Shown here in pieces: positions 53,314 through 60,293 of a stretch of DNA of 64,000 nucleotides (positions are counted from its first letter, which is position 1; each line of letters starts with the position of its first letter). The DNA is taken from the NCBI GenBank assembly GCA_964513515.1, contig CAZEMP010000001.1, positions 1-64,000 of the forward strand, read 5' to 3'. Under the pieces are notes generated by a model, which saw only the letters and a list, made by a program, of their open reading frames with translations, was not told where the DNA came from and ran no database searches. The position numbers were made by a program, and so were the translations under genes. Origin of the DNA: Bog-1340 sp964513515. GTDB lineage: Bacteria; Patescibacteriota; Minisyncoccia; Phycocordibacterales; GWA1-40-21.

Positions 53314-53369
53314 CGTATATAAAATCTGAAATATAAATTTTAAGGCGACTATACTTTCTAGATAATAAT

Positions 53370-53397
53370 ATTGACATTTCTTACATCTCTGCTATAA
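53370..53397 (+). promoter_or_regulatory. Promoter of small RNA B
   Basis: TTGACA (53370-53375), 16-nt spacer, TATAAT (53392-53397): both hexamers are consensus. Confidence 0.8.
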
Positions 53398-53402
53398 TAT
53401 GG

Positions 53403-53540
53403 AGGCTGTCTTGATTGGCTAGCCATGCCAGTCATTGATTTCAAACCTAGCCAAGGTTTGAAATGACTGAAAACAGTAAATAAGTGTCGGGAAAGAGAAA
53501 GGGGCTACACACATGACTCGTTATGTGTGTAGCCCTCTTT
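53403..53540 (+). ncRNA. Small RNA B, twin-hairpin GCCA-loop family
   Basis: About 138 nt, the shortest member. Hairpin 1 is GATTGGC-TAGCCAT-GCCAGTC (53413-53433, one G-U pair) and hairpin 2 is TTTCAAACC-TAGCCAA-GGTTTGAAA (53439-53463), so both loops display AGCCA. An outer CTGT / ACAG pairing (53406-53409 with 53473-53476) may enclose both. A 14-bp terminator follows a 25-nt single-stranded linker. No open frame of useful length. It represents the minimal form of the family: promoter, two display hairpins, linker, terminator. Confidence 0.75.
53500..53540 (+). terminator. Terminator of small RNA B
   Basis: GGGCTACACACAT / ATGTGTGTAGCCC followed by TCTTT. Confidence 0.8.
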
Positions 53541-53624
53541 AATTATCCGACTACTGAATGCTTAATAATTTTGGCTATAATCATATTTAGTCAGTTTCTC
53601 TCACTACAGTTAAGTACGTACTTA
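53541..53624. other. Spacer between small RNAs B and C
   Basis: AT-rich; no gene or repeat seen. Confidence 0.5.
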
Positions 53625-53653
53625 TTGACATTATCTTTTATGCTTGCTATAAT
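53625..53653 (+). promoter_or_regulatory. Promoter of small RNA C
   Basis: TTGACA (53625-53630), 17-nt spacer, TATAAT (53648-53653): consensus hexamers at ideal spacing. Confidence 0.85.
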
Positions 53654-53659
53654 AGTTTT

Positions 53660-53830
53660 AGAAGTCAAAGATATGGAGATAGTTGGCTAGCCATGCCAAT
53701 TATATCTATTCAGTTAAAGTTAAGTAAATCGTTCTTATGGATATTGGTTAGCCATACCAATTTCCATCGAATATATGTTAAAAACATATATTCAAGGGGG
53801 CTATATAACAATGTTATGTAGCCCCTCTTT
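53660..53830 (+). ncRNA. Small RNA C, twin-hairpin GCCA-loop family
   Basis: About 171 nt. Hairpin 1 is AGTTGGC-TAGCCAT-GCCAATT (53681-53701), enclosed by AGATAT / ATATCT. Hairpin 2 is ATTGGT-TAGCCAT-ACCAAT (53743-53761), extended through one U-U mismatch by ATGGA / TCCAT (53737-53767). A GAATATATGTT / AACATATATTC hairpin (53769-53793) and the terminator follow. Within this single RNA the closing pair of the conserved loop is C-G in hairpin 1 and U-A in hairpin 2, a compensatory change that supports the fold. Confidence 0.75.
53797..53830 (+). terminator. Terminator of small RNA C
   Basis: GGGGCTATATAAC / GTTATGTAGCCCC followed by TCTTTATTT. The loop-proximal part differs from RNA B, but both stems start GGGGCTA. 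Confidence 0.8.
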
Positions 53831-53861
53831 ATTTAATAAAATTTTGCAAATTTCTGGACAA

Positions 53862-54269
53862 CTACTCCTGATAAACTAAACCAGCATTAGATAATACATC
53901 CAAGTCATTTTTTTGTAATATGTTTATATTATCTTTTAAAACAAGATAAATTATGCAGCTATTATCATAATCTGGAGAGAGGGTCTTGGATGTCATTGTT
54001 TCTTTGTCAAAAATCTCAACTTGGCCGGTAGGATATTGAACCATAAAATCATAAGCATCTTTAGACATATTTGTGTCAACAGAAAAATATATTTTTAAGG
54101 TATTGAATGCATTACTAATATTCTCTACTTTTTTAAATCCCTCGCCACTTAGTATGGATGAGTAATTTTCTAATTCTTCAAGATTTTTAGCTATAACTAA
54201 ACTAACCTCTTTTTGCCCTATAGCAGTTTTTAGGAAATCAATAAATTCCTTTTCATTTGTCATATTCAT
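53862..54269 (-). CDS. Hypothetical protein with the VWA gene, 135 aa
   Basis: No family is recognised. The soluble, acidic 135-residue protein alternates strands and helices (EVSLVIAKNLEELENYSSIL near 21-40; SCIIYLVLKDNINILQKNDL near 103-122). It starts 18 nt after the VWA gene and uses the same AT-rich codons, so it is probably cotranscribed and may belong to the same MoxR/VWA system. No membrane segment or signal peptide. Confidence 0.75.
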   Translation of the reverse strand: MNMTNEKEFIDFLKTAIGQKEVSLVIAKNLEELENYSSILSGEGFKKVENISNAFNTLKIYFSVDTNMSKDAYDFMVQYPTGQVEIFDKETMTSKTLSPDYDNSCIIYLVLKDNINILQKNDLDVLSNAGLVYQE

Positions 54270-54287
54270 ATAATTTAATATATTGTA

Positions 54288-56429
54288 CTAAAATGTATCG
54301 AAATCGGCAATGGCTGCCTTTATTATGCCTGCCAATTTCTCTGCCATTTCCTCTACTTTTATGTCACCTATGCTATTTGGAAAATATGAAGTGACCTCGG
54401 CTGTTCCAGCTCCTATTCCTAAACCTACTAATTTTATATCAGTTTTTTTCAGAATATTTTCTATAGACATCACCAATTCCTCTCCTGAATTAGGCTCTCC
54501 ATCTGTTAAAACAATCAAAAACTTCTGATCTACTTTTTGTTTAATCAGATTTTTACTAGCATGACTAATTGCCCAACCGGTTTCAGTCGTCCCAGCGACA
54601 TTACTTATCATCGTACCGATTTTCTCTCTTACTTGCTTCGACATCTGCACTCCGAAGGTTTGATATTCATATATTGGTTTACCACGATCATTAAAACCTA
54701 AAACCTCAAACTTTATAGATAAACGATTCAAAACTTCTGATAAAACAACCACAGCTTTAAAGGTCTCAATTATTTTTTCTCCTTGCATGGAACTAGATAA
54801 ATCTACAAGTAGTGAAATAGCATAATCTTTTTCCTTAGGCATTTCTCTTTTTTGCCACGCCTTACTTTCCATAGGTGAAATAGATTTGGCCTTTTCTTGT
54901 ATTCTTTTTCCTATATCAATCCTCTTACCTATTCTAAATCCTCCTTTCCACCCGCTCATTTTGCGATCAACAAAAATTTCTCTCAACTCACTTTCTAATC
55001 TATCAATAATAGGAAGAACTTCTCTACGCACCTTTTCATATATATTTCTATCATAATTCAGCTCATGCGCTATTTTTTCTTTCATTTTTTTCAACATCTC
55101 ATCATTTTTGTCCGGCAAAATCCTTTCTACTCTTCTGGTCGGTTCTTTTGTATCTTTAATCGAGTCAATTTCAACCTCTTTTCCTGATCTTTTTTCAGGA
55201 CTCTCAGATAATTTACCTTGCAATTCATCTGAAAGATCTTTTTCAAATTTCTTTATAGTGGCTTTAGCTTTTTCTCCAATTTCTTTTTTCTTCTCATCTG
55301 GCAATAAATCAACATATTCTTTTATTTTTCGCTTAAGACCTTCAGAAAAATTGCTCATATCAATCGGCTTAGCAGGGTTTTCTTGCTCTGCCTTATCATT
55401 ACTTTCCTCATCTGTTTTTTTATCACCATCTTTTGACTTTAACTTTTCAGCTCTCTCTTTTTTGAGATCATCGATAGCCTTATCTAGTGCGTCTTCGAGC
55501 TCTTTTTGTTCATCAGGAGTTAATTGTTCTTTAAATTCATCGGGTATTTTACCTCGATTCCTGCCGTCATTTTTATTTTCGCTCTCACCCTCACCTTTTT
55601 GCATATCTTTTAGAGCCTCTTGTTTTTTTTGATCCTCAATATCTTCCTCGATAAGTTTTTTAAATTCCGGCCACACTCTATCACGATTGATCTCGTAAGA
55701 TGCCTTAGCATATTTTTTAATCAAAATTTCTCCAGAATCTGCATCTTCCATAGATGGATATGTCCACCAAGAATCTCTGGCAAACTCAAGGGTCGATTTT
55801 ACTACAGCTTTCACATCATCAGGTAAGTCTGCTGAAAGCTCAGTGTCTTTTCCTTGCACTTCTCTAAACCACTGATTGATATATTCAAATCCAGCTTGCA
55901 TAAAACGTGGATTTTGACCAAGTTCTGCGTTAGCCTTTAATACTGACTCAGCTTTCAATTTTTGCATTAAGGAGTAAGAAAAATGCATCTCCTCTTTAAT
56001 TTTTGGGTAATTCTCAGCCAAAAAATTATTCATCCTTGGATCTTCTATCGCATTCATCATAAAAGAGAAGCCGGGCTGTGACCACTCTTTTAAAGAAATA
56101 AAATCTGTCCTACTGATTCTTCTATGACCTCCCTCATGCGATATAACAAAATAAAGATACTCTATCGGTTTTTCTAGAAGATCTTTAGGATCAATTCTTA
56201 TTATGTTATTCTTAAAATCCCAATGCCACCCATCCCCAGGTTTATTTAACTCAATAGGAATTTGAAAATCTTTACCTACAAAATAAACAAGTGGTGATAG
56301 TATTTGTTTTTTTTGCAATATTTCTTTCTGTTGCTCAGGTGTAAAAGTTGCTAAAATTTCACTTTCTGTTTTTGAACCAATAGCATGATACACATCCTCA
56401 CCCTCTTGATTAAGCTGATGTTTTTCCAT
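54288..56429 (-). CDS. VWA-domain protein with HExxH metallopeptidase-like N-terminus
   Basis: The 713-residue protein has an N-terminal zincin-like region with HEGGH at 98-102 (FVISHEGGHRRIS), as in putative VWA-linked metallopeptidase domains. A long Lys/Glu/Asp-rich linker spans about 260-420, as in CobT. The C-terminal VWA domain has the MIDAS motif DLSSS near 539-543 (ISLLVDLSSSMQG) and later TDGEPNSGEE. CobT-like subunits act with a MoxR-type AAA ATPase; the ATPase at 51534 is the likely partner. No cobalt or magnesium chelatase large subunit is present, so a chelatase role is not supported. Confidence 0.85.
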   Translation of the reverse strand: MEKHQLNQEGEDVYHAIGSKTESEILATFTPEQQKEILQKKQILSPLVYFVGKDFQIPIELNKPGDGWHWDFKNNIIRIDPKDLLEKPIEYLYFVISHEGGHRRISRTDFISLKEWSQPGFSFMMNAIEDPRMNNFLAENYPKIKEEMHFSYSLMQKLKAESVLKANAELGQNPRFMQAGFEYINQWFREVQGKDTELSADLPDDVKAVVKSTLEFARDSWWTYPSMEDADSGEILIKKYAKASYEINRDRVWPEFKKLIEEDIEDQKKQEALKDMQKGEGESENKNDGRNRGKIPDEFKEQLTPDEQKELEDALDKAIDDLKKERAEKLKSKDGDKKTDEESNDKAEQENPAKPIDMSNFSEGLKRKIKEYVDLLPDEKKKEIGEKAKATIKKFEKDLSDELQGKLSESPEKRSGKEVEIDSIKDTKEPTRRVERILPDKNDEMLKKMKEKIAHELNYDRNIYEKVRREVLPIIDRLESELREIFVDRKMSGWKGGFRIGKRIDIGKRIQEKAKSISPMESKAWQKREMPKEKDYAISLLVDLSSSMQGEKIIETFKAVVVLSEVLNRLSIKFEVLGFNDRGKPIYEYQTFGVQMSKQVREKIGTMISNVAGTTETGWAISHASKNLIKQKVDQKFLIVLTDGEPNSGEELVMSIENILKKTDIKLVGLGIGAGTAEVTSYFPNSIGDIKVEEMAEKLAGIIKAAIADFDTF

Positions 56430-56541
56430 GTTCTCATATTATCACCGTAATTATTGTATGTAAATGTTATATAATTTTTTATTGAGCGCTCTTTCTTTTT
56501 TAATTAAAATTTAAAATCCACCCTACTAATTTTTTAAAGAT

Positions 56542-57135
56542 TTATTTAAGAGTCAATGGAAAAGTAAATGTTCCCGGGCCAGGTCTTACAGGAATATTGA
56601 GTTCTGTAAACACTACTTTGAGAGGTGTTCCAGATTTTAAACCTAAAGCATTTGTATAGAGATTGAAAGATACTGAAAAAGCTAATGTTGTGGTTGCTGC
56701 CTTTGCAATAGATTTTGTCATGATAGGCACTGCAGTACCAGCAGATTTCCAACCTTCTCCATTTCTATTGTAAAAGATTTCAGCTTCACCTGCGCGAGAA
56801 AGTCTTTCTTCCCATAAACAACCCTTGCTCGTATCTGCCTTATCTAAAATTCCGTTTATGACAAGTGGCATACTTACGTTTGAGTACATGACCGGAGATG
56901 TAATTTTAAAATTACACTTACTTGATGAGATAGTATTTTTACCTGCTGTACCTGAGTCGGTTGTACTATTCTCAGCCTCATCTTTATAAGTCATTTCCGA
57001 AACTTTATTTCCATTTTAAGAAACATAAGACCCGACAAGTAATATGAGTATTACTACGAAAGCGATCTTGTAATAATCCATCTTACTAAGATTTTTAAAA
57101 AAATCCTTCACACTATTTATATTTAGTTTATTCAT
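56542..57135 (-). pseudogene. Membrane-anchored protein broken by an in-frame TAA
   Basis: A frame beginning at 57135 encodes 39 residues (MNKLNINSVKDFFKNL, then a transmembrane helix IAFVVILILLVGSYV), reaches TAA at 57016-57018, and continues in the same frame without shift through NGNKVSEMTYKDE for a further 157 residues to 56542. The C-terminal part (FKITSPVMYSNVSMPLVING near the start) resembles Gmad2-like or other small Ig-fold extracellular domains. The stop separates anchor from domain. An internal restart at the ATG at 56994 would give a 150-residue soluble protein. Causes could be a real nonsense mutation, readthrough, or a sequence error. Confidence 0.65.
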
Positions 57136-57246
57136 AGTAACAAGTATATCCCCTATTATGAAAATAAACGAGACATTATTTCAATTTTATATAAATGAAA
57201 CTTGAGTTTATTCGATTTTTCTAGTATTCTTTCATTCGTTACACAT

Positions 57247-57317
57247 TGGGGGATCGTCTAATGGTAGGACGCGTGCCTTTGGCGCATGCAATCGGGGTTC
57301 GAGTCCCTGTCCCCCAG
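57247..57317 (+). tRNA. tRNA-Gln (anticodon UUG)
   Basis: A 71-nt cloverleaf: acceptor TGGGGGA / TCCCCCA, D arm GTC...GGAC, anticodon arm CGTGC-CTTTGGC-GCATG with anticodon TTG, T arm CGGGG-TTCGAGT-CCCTG. The discriminator is G, as usual for Gln. CCA is not encoded (the sequence continues CAAG), so it must be added. A 20-bp copy of the 3' end recurs at 57448. It is the only tRNA gene seen in the window. Confidence 0.92.
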
Positions 57318-57467
57318 CAAGTCAAGTTTTGAATGTGTTTTTACATTCAAAACTTTACTAGATGGGGAGCATTTGGGACTCGAAAGACGGAGTGCGACGG
57401 CACGAGTCGGGGTCGCAAGATTTTTCAGCAGAAAAATACTTGTGACCGAGTCCCTGTCCCCCAGCAA
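57318..57467 (+). repeat. Structured segment ending in a copy of the tRNA-Gln 3' end
   Basis: The segment begins just after the tRNA with a GTTTTGAATGT / ACATTCAAAAC hairpin (about 57325-57356). A GGGACTCG (57376) is complementary to CGAGTCCC near 57447, and GGTCGCAAG-ATTTTT / AAAAAT-CTTGTGACC forms a 15-bp hairpin. It ends at 57448-57467 with GAGTCCCTGTCCCCCAGCAA, identical to the tRNA 3' end at 57301-57320. This layout is like an attachment-site duplication, but the enclosed 130 bp is too short to encode an element. Confidence 0.6.
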
Positions 57468-57474
57468 TAAAAAT

Positions 57475-57771
57475 ATGAAAAAACCATTTTTACATGCATT
57501 AGGTGCTGCTCTATACATTTTTACTTTAGTTTCTGTTGGAAGCTTTTTTACTTCTGCATTAAAAGGTCAAAAAGAAACTATAATCATTCCAATGACAATG
57601 TTGAGTCTATTTGTTTTATCTGCAGCAGTTATGGGATTTTTATTTTTATCTGAACCATTACAATTACTTATAGAAAATAAAAAACAAGAGTCTGTAGCTT
57701 TTTTTGCTAAGACTACTGGATTCTTTGCGGGTTTTGCTGCTCTTTACGCAATACTATTGTTTCTTATTTAA
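57475..57771 (+). CDS. Small membrane protein, 98 aa
   Basis: The family is not recognised. The start at 57475 is chosen because earlier in-frame codons would run through the tRNA gene and the repeat. The 98-residue protein has three hydrophobic helices (about 5-26, 35-60 and 72-97), with a polar loop ENKKQES between the last two. It resembles small unannotated three-pass membrane proteins common in Patescibacteria. AT-rich codons, no ribosome binding site. Confidence 0.7.
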   Translation: MKKPFLHALGAALYIFTLVSVGSFFTSALKGQKETIIIPMTMLSLFVLSAAVMGFLFLSEPLQLLIENKKQESVAFFAKTTGFFAGFAALYAILLFLI

Positions 57772-57975
57772 TTTATTATAATTTAGCGACTTATTGCGCT
57801 TATTAATAATAATTTTTCATGCACAGTACGTTAAGTACTGCTTGTTTATATATGTTGGACATCTACAATTCCTTAAAATATCAGCTAGTTATTACTATAG
57901 TAATTGCATTATTACTATATTGGTAATAAAGTAGTAATATGATTTATTTTCTACAAACCTATTAGAATATTATCC
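57772..57975. other. Intergenic, AT-rich
   Basis: No gene seen. AGTACGTTAAGTACTG-type and TATTACTATAGTAATTGC-type short inverted repeats occur; their role is unknown. Confidence 0.4.
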
Positions 57976-58179
57976 ATGTTAGTTGATCTCGATCATTTAC
58001 TTGCGAGCCCTATATTTGATCCTACAAGATGTGGTATTGGATTCCATCCGCTTCACACTGTTTCAGCTATCGTTTTTTATATAATACTTGTATTCATCCC
58101 AAATAAATATTCAAAGATTATTGGAATCGGTTTACTATTTCATATACTTACTGATTGGTTTGATTGCTTTCTAATGTAA
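57976..58179 (+). pseudogene. N-terminally truncated DUF6122-like membrane protein
   Basis: The 67 residues MLVDLDHLLASPIFDPTRCG, then IGFHPLHT and a transmembrane helix with GIGLLFHILTDWFDCF, match the C-terminal two thirds of DUF6122-type membrane proteins as I recall them; those have about 40 more N-terminal residues including a first helix. Upstream the frame meets TGA only 12 codons before the ATG, and no other frame restores the missing part. It is either a shortened but functional form or a remnant. Confidence 0.55.
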
Positions 58180-58283
58180 AATAAAAAATTAGATATTGTT
58201 ATAAACTACCAGCCCTAGCTGTGGGGTCTTGCCAGCCTCATTTCTACTAGTCATTTTTTAGATTCCTCTGCTATAATTTACAA

Positions 58284-59522
58284 GTGATTACACCAAAAAT
58301 AAAAACTATTTTACATATGGATGGCGATGCATTTTTTGTTGGAGTAGAAATGGCAAAAAATCCTAAACTTAAGAATAAGCCTGTTGTTACTGGTGAAGAA
58401 AGAGGGATAGTTTCTGCACTATCATACGAAGCAAAAGCTTTAGGAATTGTTCGTGGAATGCCAATATTTAAAGTTAAGAAAGATTTTCCCCAAGTTATAG
58501 TTGTACCAGGAGATTATAAATCTTACGCTCGTTATTCTAGTTTGATGTTTGATATTGTTCGAAGATATGCAGATGATGTGGAAGAATACAGTATTGATGA
58601 ATGTTTTGCGGATCTTACAGGACTAGATAAGCCACTAAAGATGTCTTATAAAGAAATTGCTGAGCGTATTAAAAAAGAAATTAATGAAGAGCTAGATTTG
58701 TCTGTTTCTATTGGTATTGCTCCAACAAAAGTATTAGCAAAAGTAGCTTCAAAGTGGGTGAAGCCCAACGGACTAACTATTATTGAAAAACATAAAACAA
58801 AAGATTTTTTGATTAACACTTCGATTGATAAAATTTGGGGCATCGGTCCAAAAACCTCTGAATTATTAAAAAAGAAAGGTATAAAAAATGTGCAAAATTT
58901 TATAGAAAAAAATATTAGTTGGATAAAGGAAAATTTATCAAAACCTTACGAAGTTATTTGGAATGAATTAAGGGGCGAATATATTATGAAGATCAATCCT
59001 GAGCTAAAAACTGTTTATTCTTCAATACAAAAAACACAATCCTTTCACCCTGCCACAAATAACAAATTATTTTTACTTTCTCAATTATCAAAAAATATAG
59101 AAGGTGCTTGTGCAAAGGCTAGACACTATAAATTAGTTCCCAAAAAGATTTCTTTCTTTTTGAAAACCAGGAATTTTCAATATCAAAATTTTTCTTTCAC
59201 TCTTCCCTCACCTACCCATTCTCCAGAGATCATAAATTCTATAGTCAACTCTAAATTTAATTCTGTTTATAAAAAGGGAGTTTTATATAGAACTACAGGA
59301 GTAACTTTATCTGAACTAATCCCAGAGTCAGCGTCACAAACAGATTTATTTGGTAATGGTAATGTGGCAAACAAGTTTGAAATGATACATAGACAAATAG
59401 ATAAGTTGGAAAATAAATTAGGCAAACATGTTGTCTACTTAGCGTCATCAAGTAATGCCATAAAAAATAAAAGAAATGGTACAGAATCTGAAGATCTCAA
59501 TAGAGATTTATTATTTTTGTAG
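58284..59522 (+). CDS. dinB: DNA polymerase IV (Y family)
   Basis: The 412-residue translesion polymerase starts at GTG (58284). The catalytic metal ligands are visible: Asp in HMDGDAFFVGVE (about 11-22) and the Asp-Glu pair in EEYSIDECFADLTG near 95-108. The thumb has IGIAPTKVLAKVASKWVKPN and the helix-hairpin-helix IWGIGPKTSELLKKKGI near 186-202; a little-finger domain follows. It copies damaged DNA. TATAAT at 58271-58276 lies so close to the GTG that the mRNA would be nearly leaderless. Confidence 0.93.
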   Translation: MITPKIKTILHMDGDAFFVGVEMAKNPKLKNKPVVTGEERGIVSALSYEAKALGIVRGMPIFKVKKDFPQVIVVPGDYKSYARYSSLMFDIVRRYADDVEEYSIDECFADLTGLDKPLKMSYKEIAERIKKEINEELDLSVSIGIAPTKVLAKVASKWVKPNGLTIIEKHKTKDFLINTSIDKIWGIGPKTSELLKKKGIKNVQNFIEKNISWIKENLSKPYEVIWNELRGEYIMKINPELKTVYSSIQKTQSFHPATNNKLFLLSQLSKNIEGACAKARHYKLVPKKISFFLKTRNFQYQNFSFTLPSPTHSPEIINSIVNSKFNSVYKKGVLYRTTGVTLSELIPESASQTDLFGNGNVANKFEMIHRQIDKLENKLGKHVVYLASSSNAIKNKRNGTESEDLNRDLLFL

Positions 59523-59527
59523 ATATA

Positions 59528-59556
59528 TTGACATTACCGATATTTCATACTATAGT
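59528..59556 (+). promoter_or_regulatory. Promoter of the 59619 gene
   Basis: TTGACA (59528-59533), 17-nt spacer, TATAGT (59551-59556). The leader then folds into CTCATCT TTT AGATGAG. Confidence 0.7.
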
Positions 59557-59618
59557 CTTTTGTGGAGTATACGTACTCATCTTTTAGATGAGATTTAAAA
59601 CGAGGGGTGAAAAAATAT

Positions 59619-60113
59619 ATGCGGATGTTTTTGGCGTTCACATTCGTCCTGGGGCTGTCTTCCATCGCTTCGGCGCAGGCGAAGATGCCGAAGGGTGTGA
59701 TTTCGAAGGAAGACGTGATGGTCATGATCGACCGTCGGGTGGACGCTTACATGATGTCCACGAGCACGGGCGCCGAGGAAACCGACAAGTTCGTGAGCGA
59801 CCTGACCCAGATGCTCGAGAAAGGAGCGAAGTCCACGGACGAGTTCTTGGACCTCATGGAGGTGCTCGAGAGGAACTACATCAACAGGATCACTCGAGAG
59901 TCAAAGAAGACCATCGACCCGAATCTCAGGAAGAGGGATCCTGAGGCCTATTTCAGGGCGGTGATGAAGCCTGTCTACAATCGGATGACGCTGACCATAC
60001 TGCAAGTCATCATGGTCAGTCACGTCGTCCCGCAGATGGAAGAAGTTCTGAGCAGTGACCCATTGAACGGGGTGATGCGGGTCATCGATCTGGGAAAGAG
60101 GAGGCCGAATTAG
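59619..60113 (+). CDS. Secreted accessory protein, paralogue of 60294, 164 aa
   Basis: The start at 59619 follows GAGGGGTGAAA and gives a compact signal peptide (MRMFLAFTFVLGLSSIASAQA); a GTG at 59607 would overlap the ribosome site. The mature protein is helical and charged. It shares with the next gene the blocks EVLERNYINRITRESK and PVYNRMTLTILQVIMVSHVV (there EMLEEIYVQRILTESK and PVNNRMSLRLVQMAVTMHAI), so this is a tandem pair. Third codon positions are mostly G or C, unlike dinB next to it. Function unknown; probably exported. Confidence 0.8.
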   Translation: MRMFLAFTFVLGLSSIASAQAKMPKGVISKEDVMVMIDRRVDAYMMSTSTGAEETDKFVSDLTQMLEKGAKSTDEFLDLMEVLERNYINRITRESKKTIDPNLRKRDPEAYFRAVMKPVYNRMTLTILQVIMVSHVVPQMEEVLSSDPLNGVMRVIDLGKRRPN

Positions 60114-60178
60114 GGACGACTTCCCCACGATCACCACTTGAATACAAAGATCACAAATCCTGTTTGGAGGAACAGGTC

Positions 60179-60208
60179 GGGGCCAGCGATGGCTCCGTTT
60201 TCGTTTTT
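60179..60208 (+). terminator. Terminator of the 59619 gene
   Basis: GGGGCCA GCGA TGGCTCC followed by GTTTTCGTTTTT. Confidence 0.75.
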
Positions 60209-60226
60209 AAAAATATCCTATAACTA

Positions 60227-60255
60227 TTTACAAATCTAATAATTAATGGTATTCT
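60227..60255 (+). promoter_or_regulatory. Promoter of the 60294 gene
   Basis: TTTACA (60227-60232), 17-nt spacer, TATTCT (60250-60255). Confidence 0.55.
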
Positions 60256-60293
60256 CCGTTTTAGGATAGTACAATTTAGGAGGCTCATAAAGT

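Noticed and set aside
53120..53767. CRISPR array from repeated UUGGCUAGCCAUGCCAA-type units
   Set aside because: Units are irregularly spaced, palindromic, vary in the stem, and each group has its own promoter and terminator; no cas genes are near.
57286..57474. N-terminal extension of the 57475 gene
   Set aside because: It would translate the tRNA-Gln 3' half and the structured repeat.
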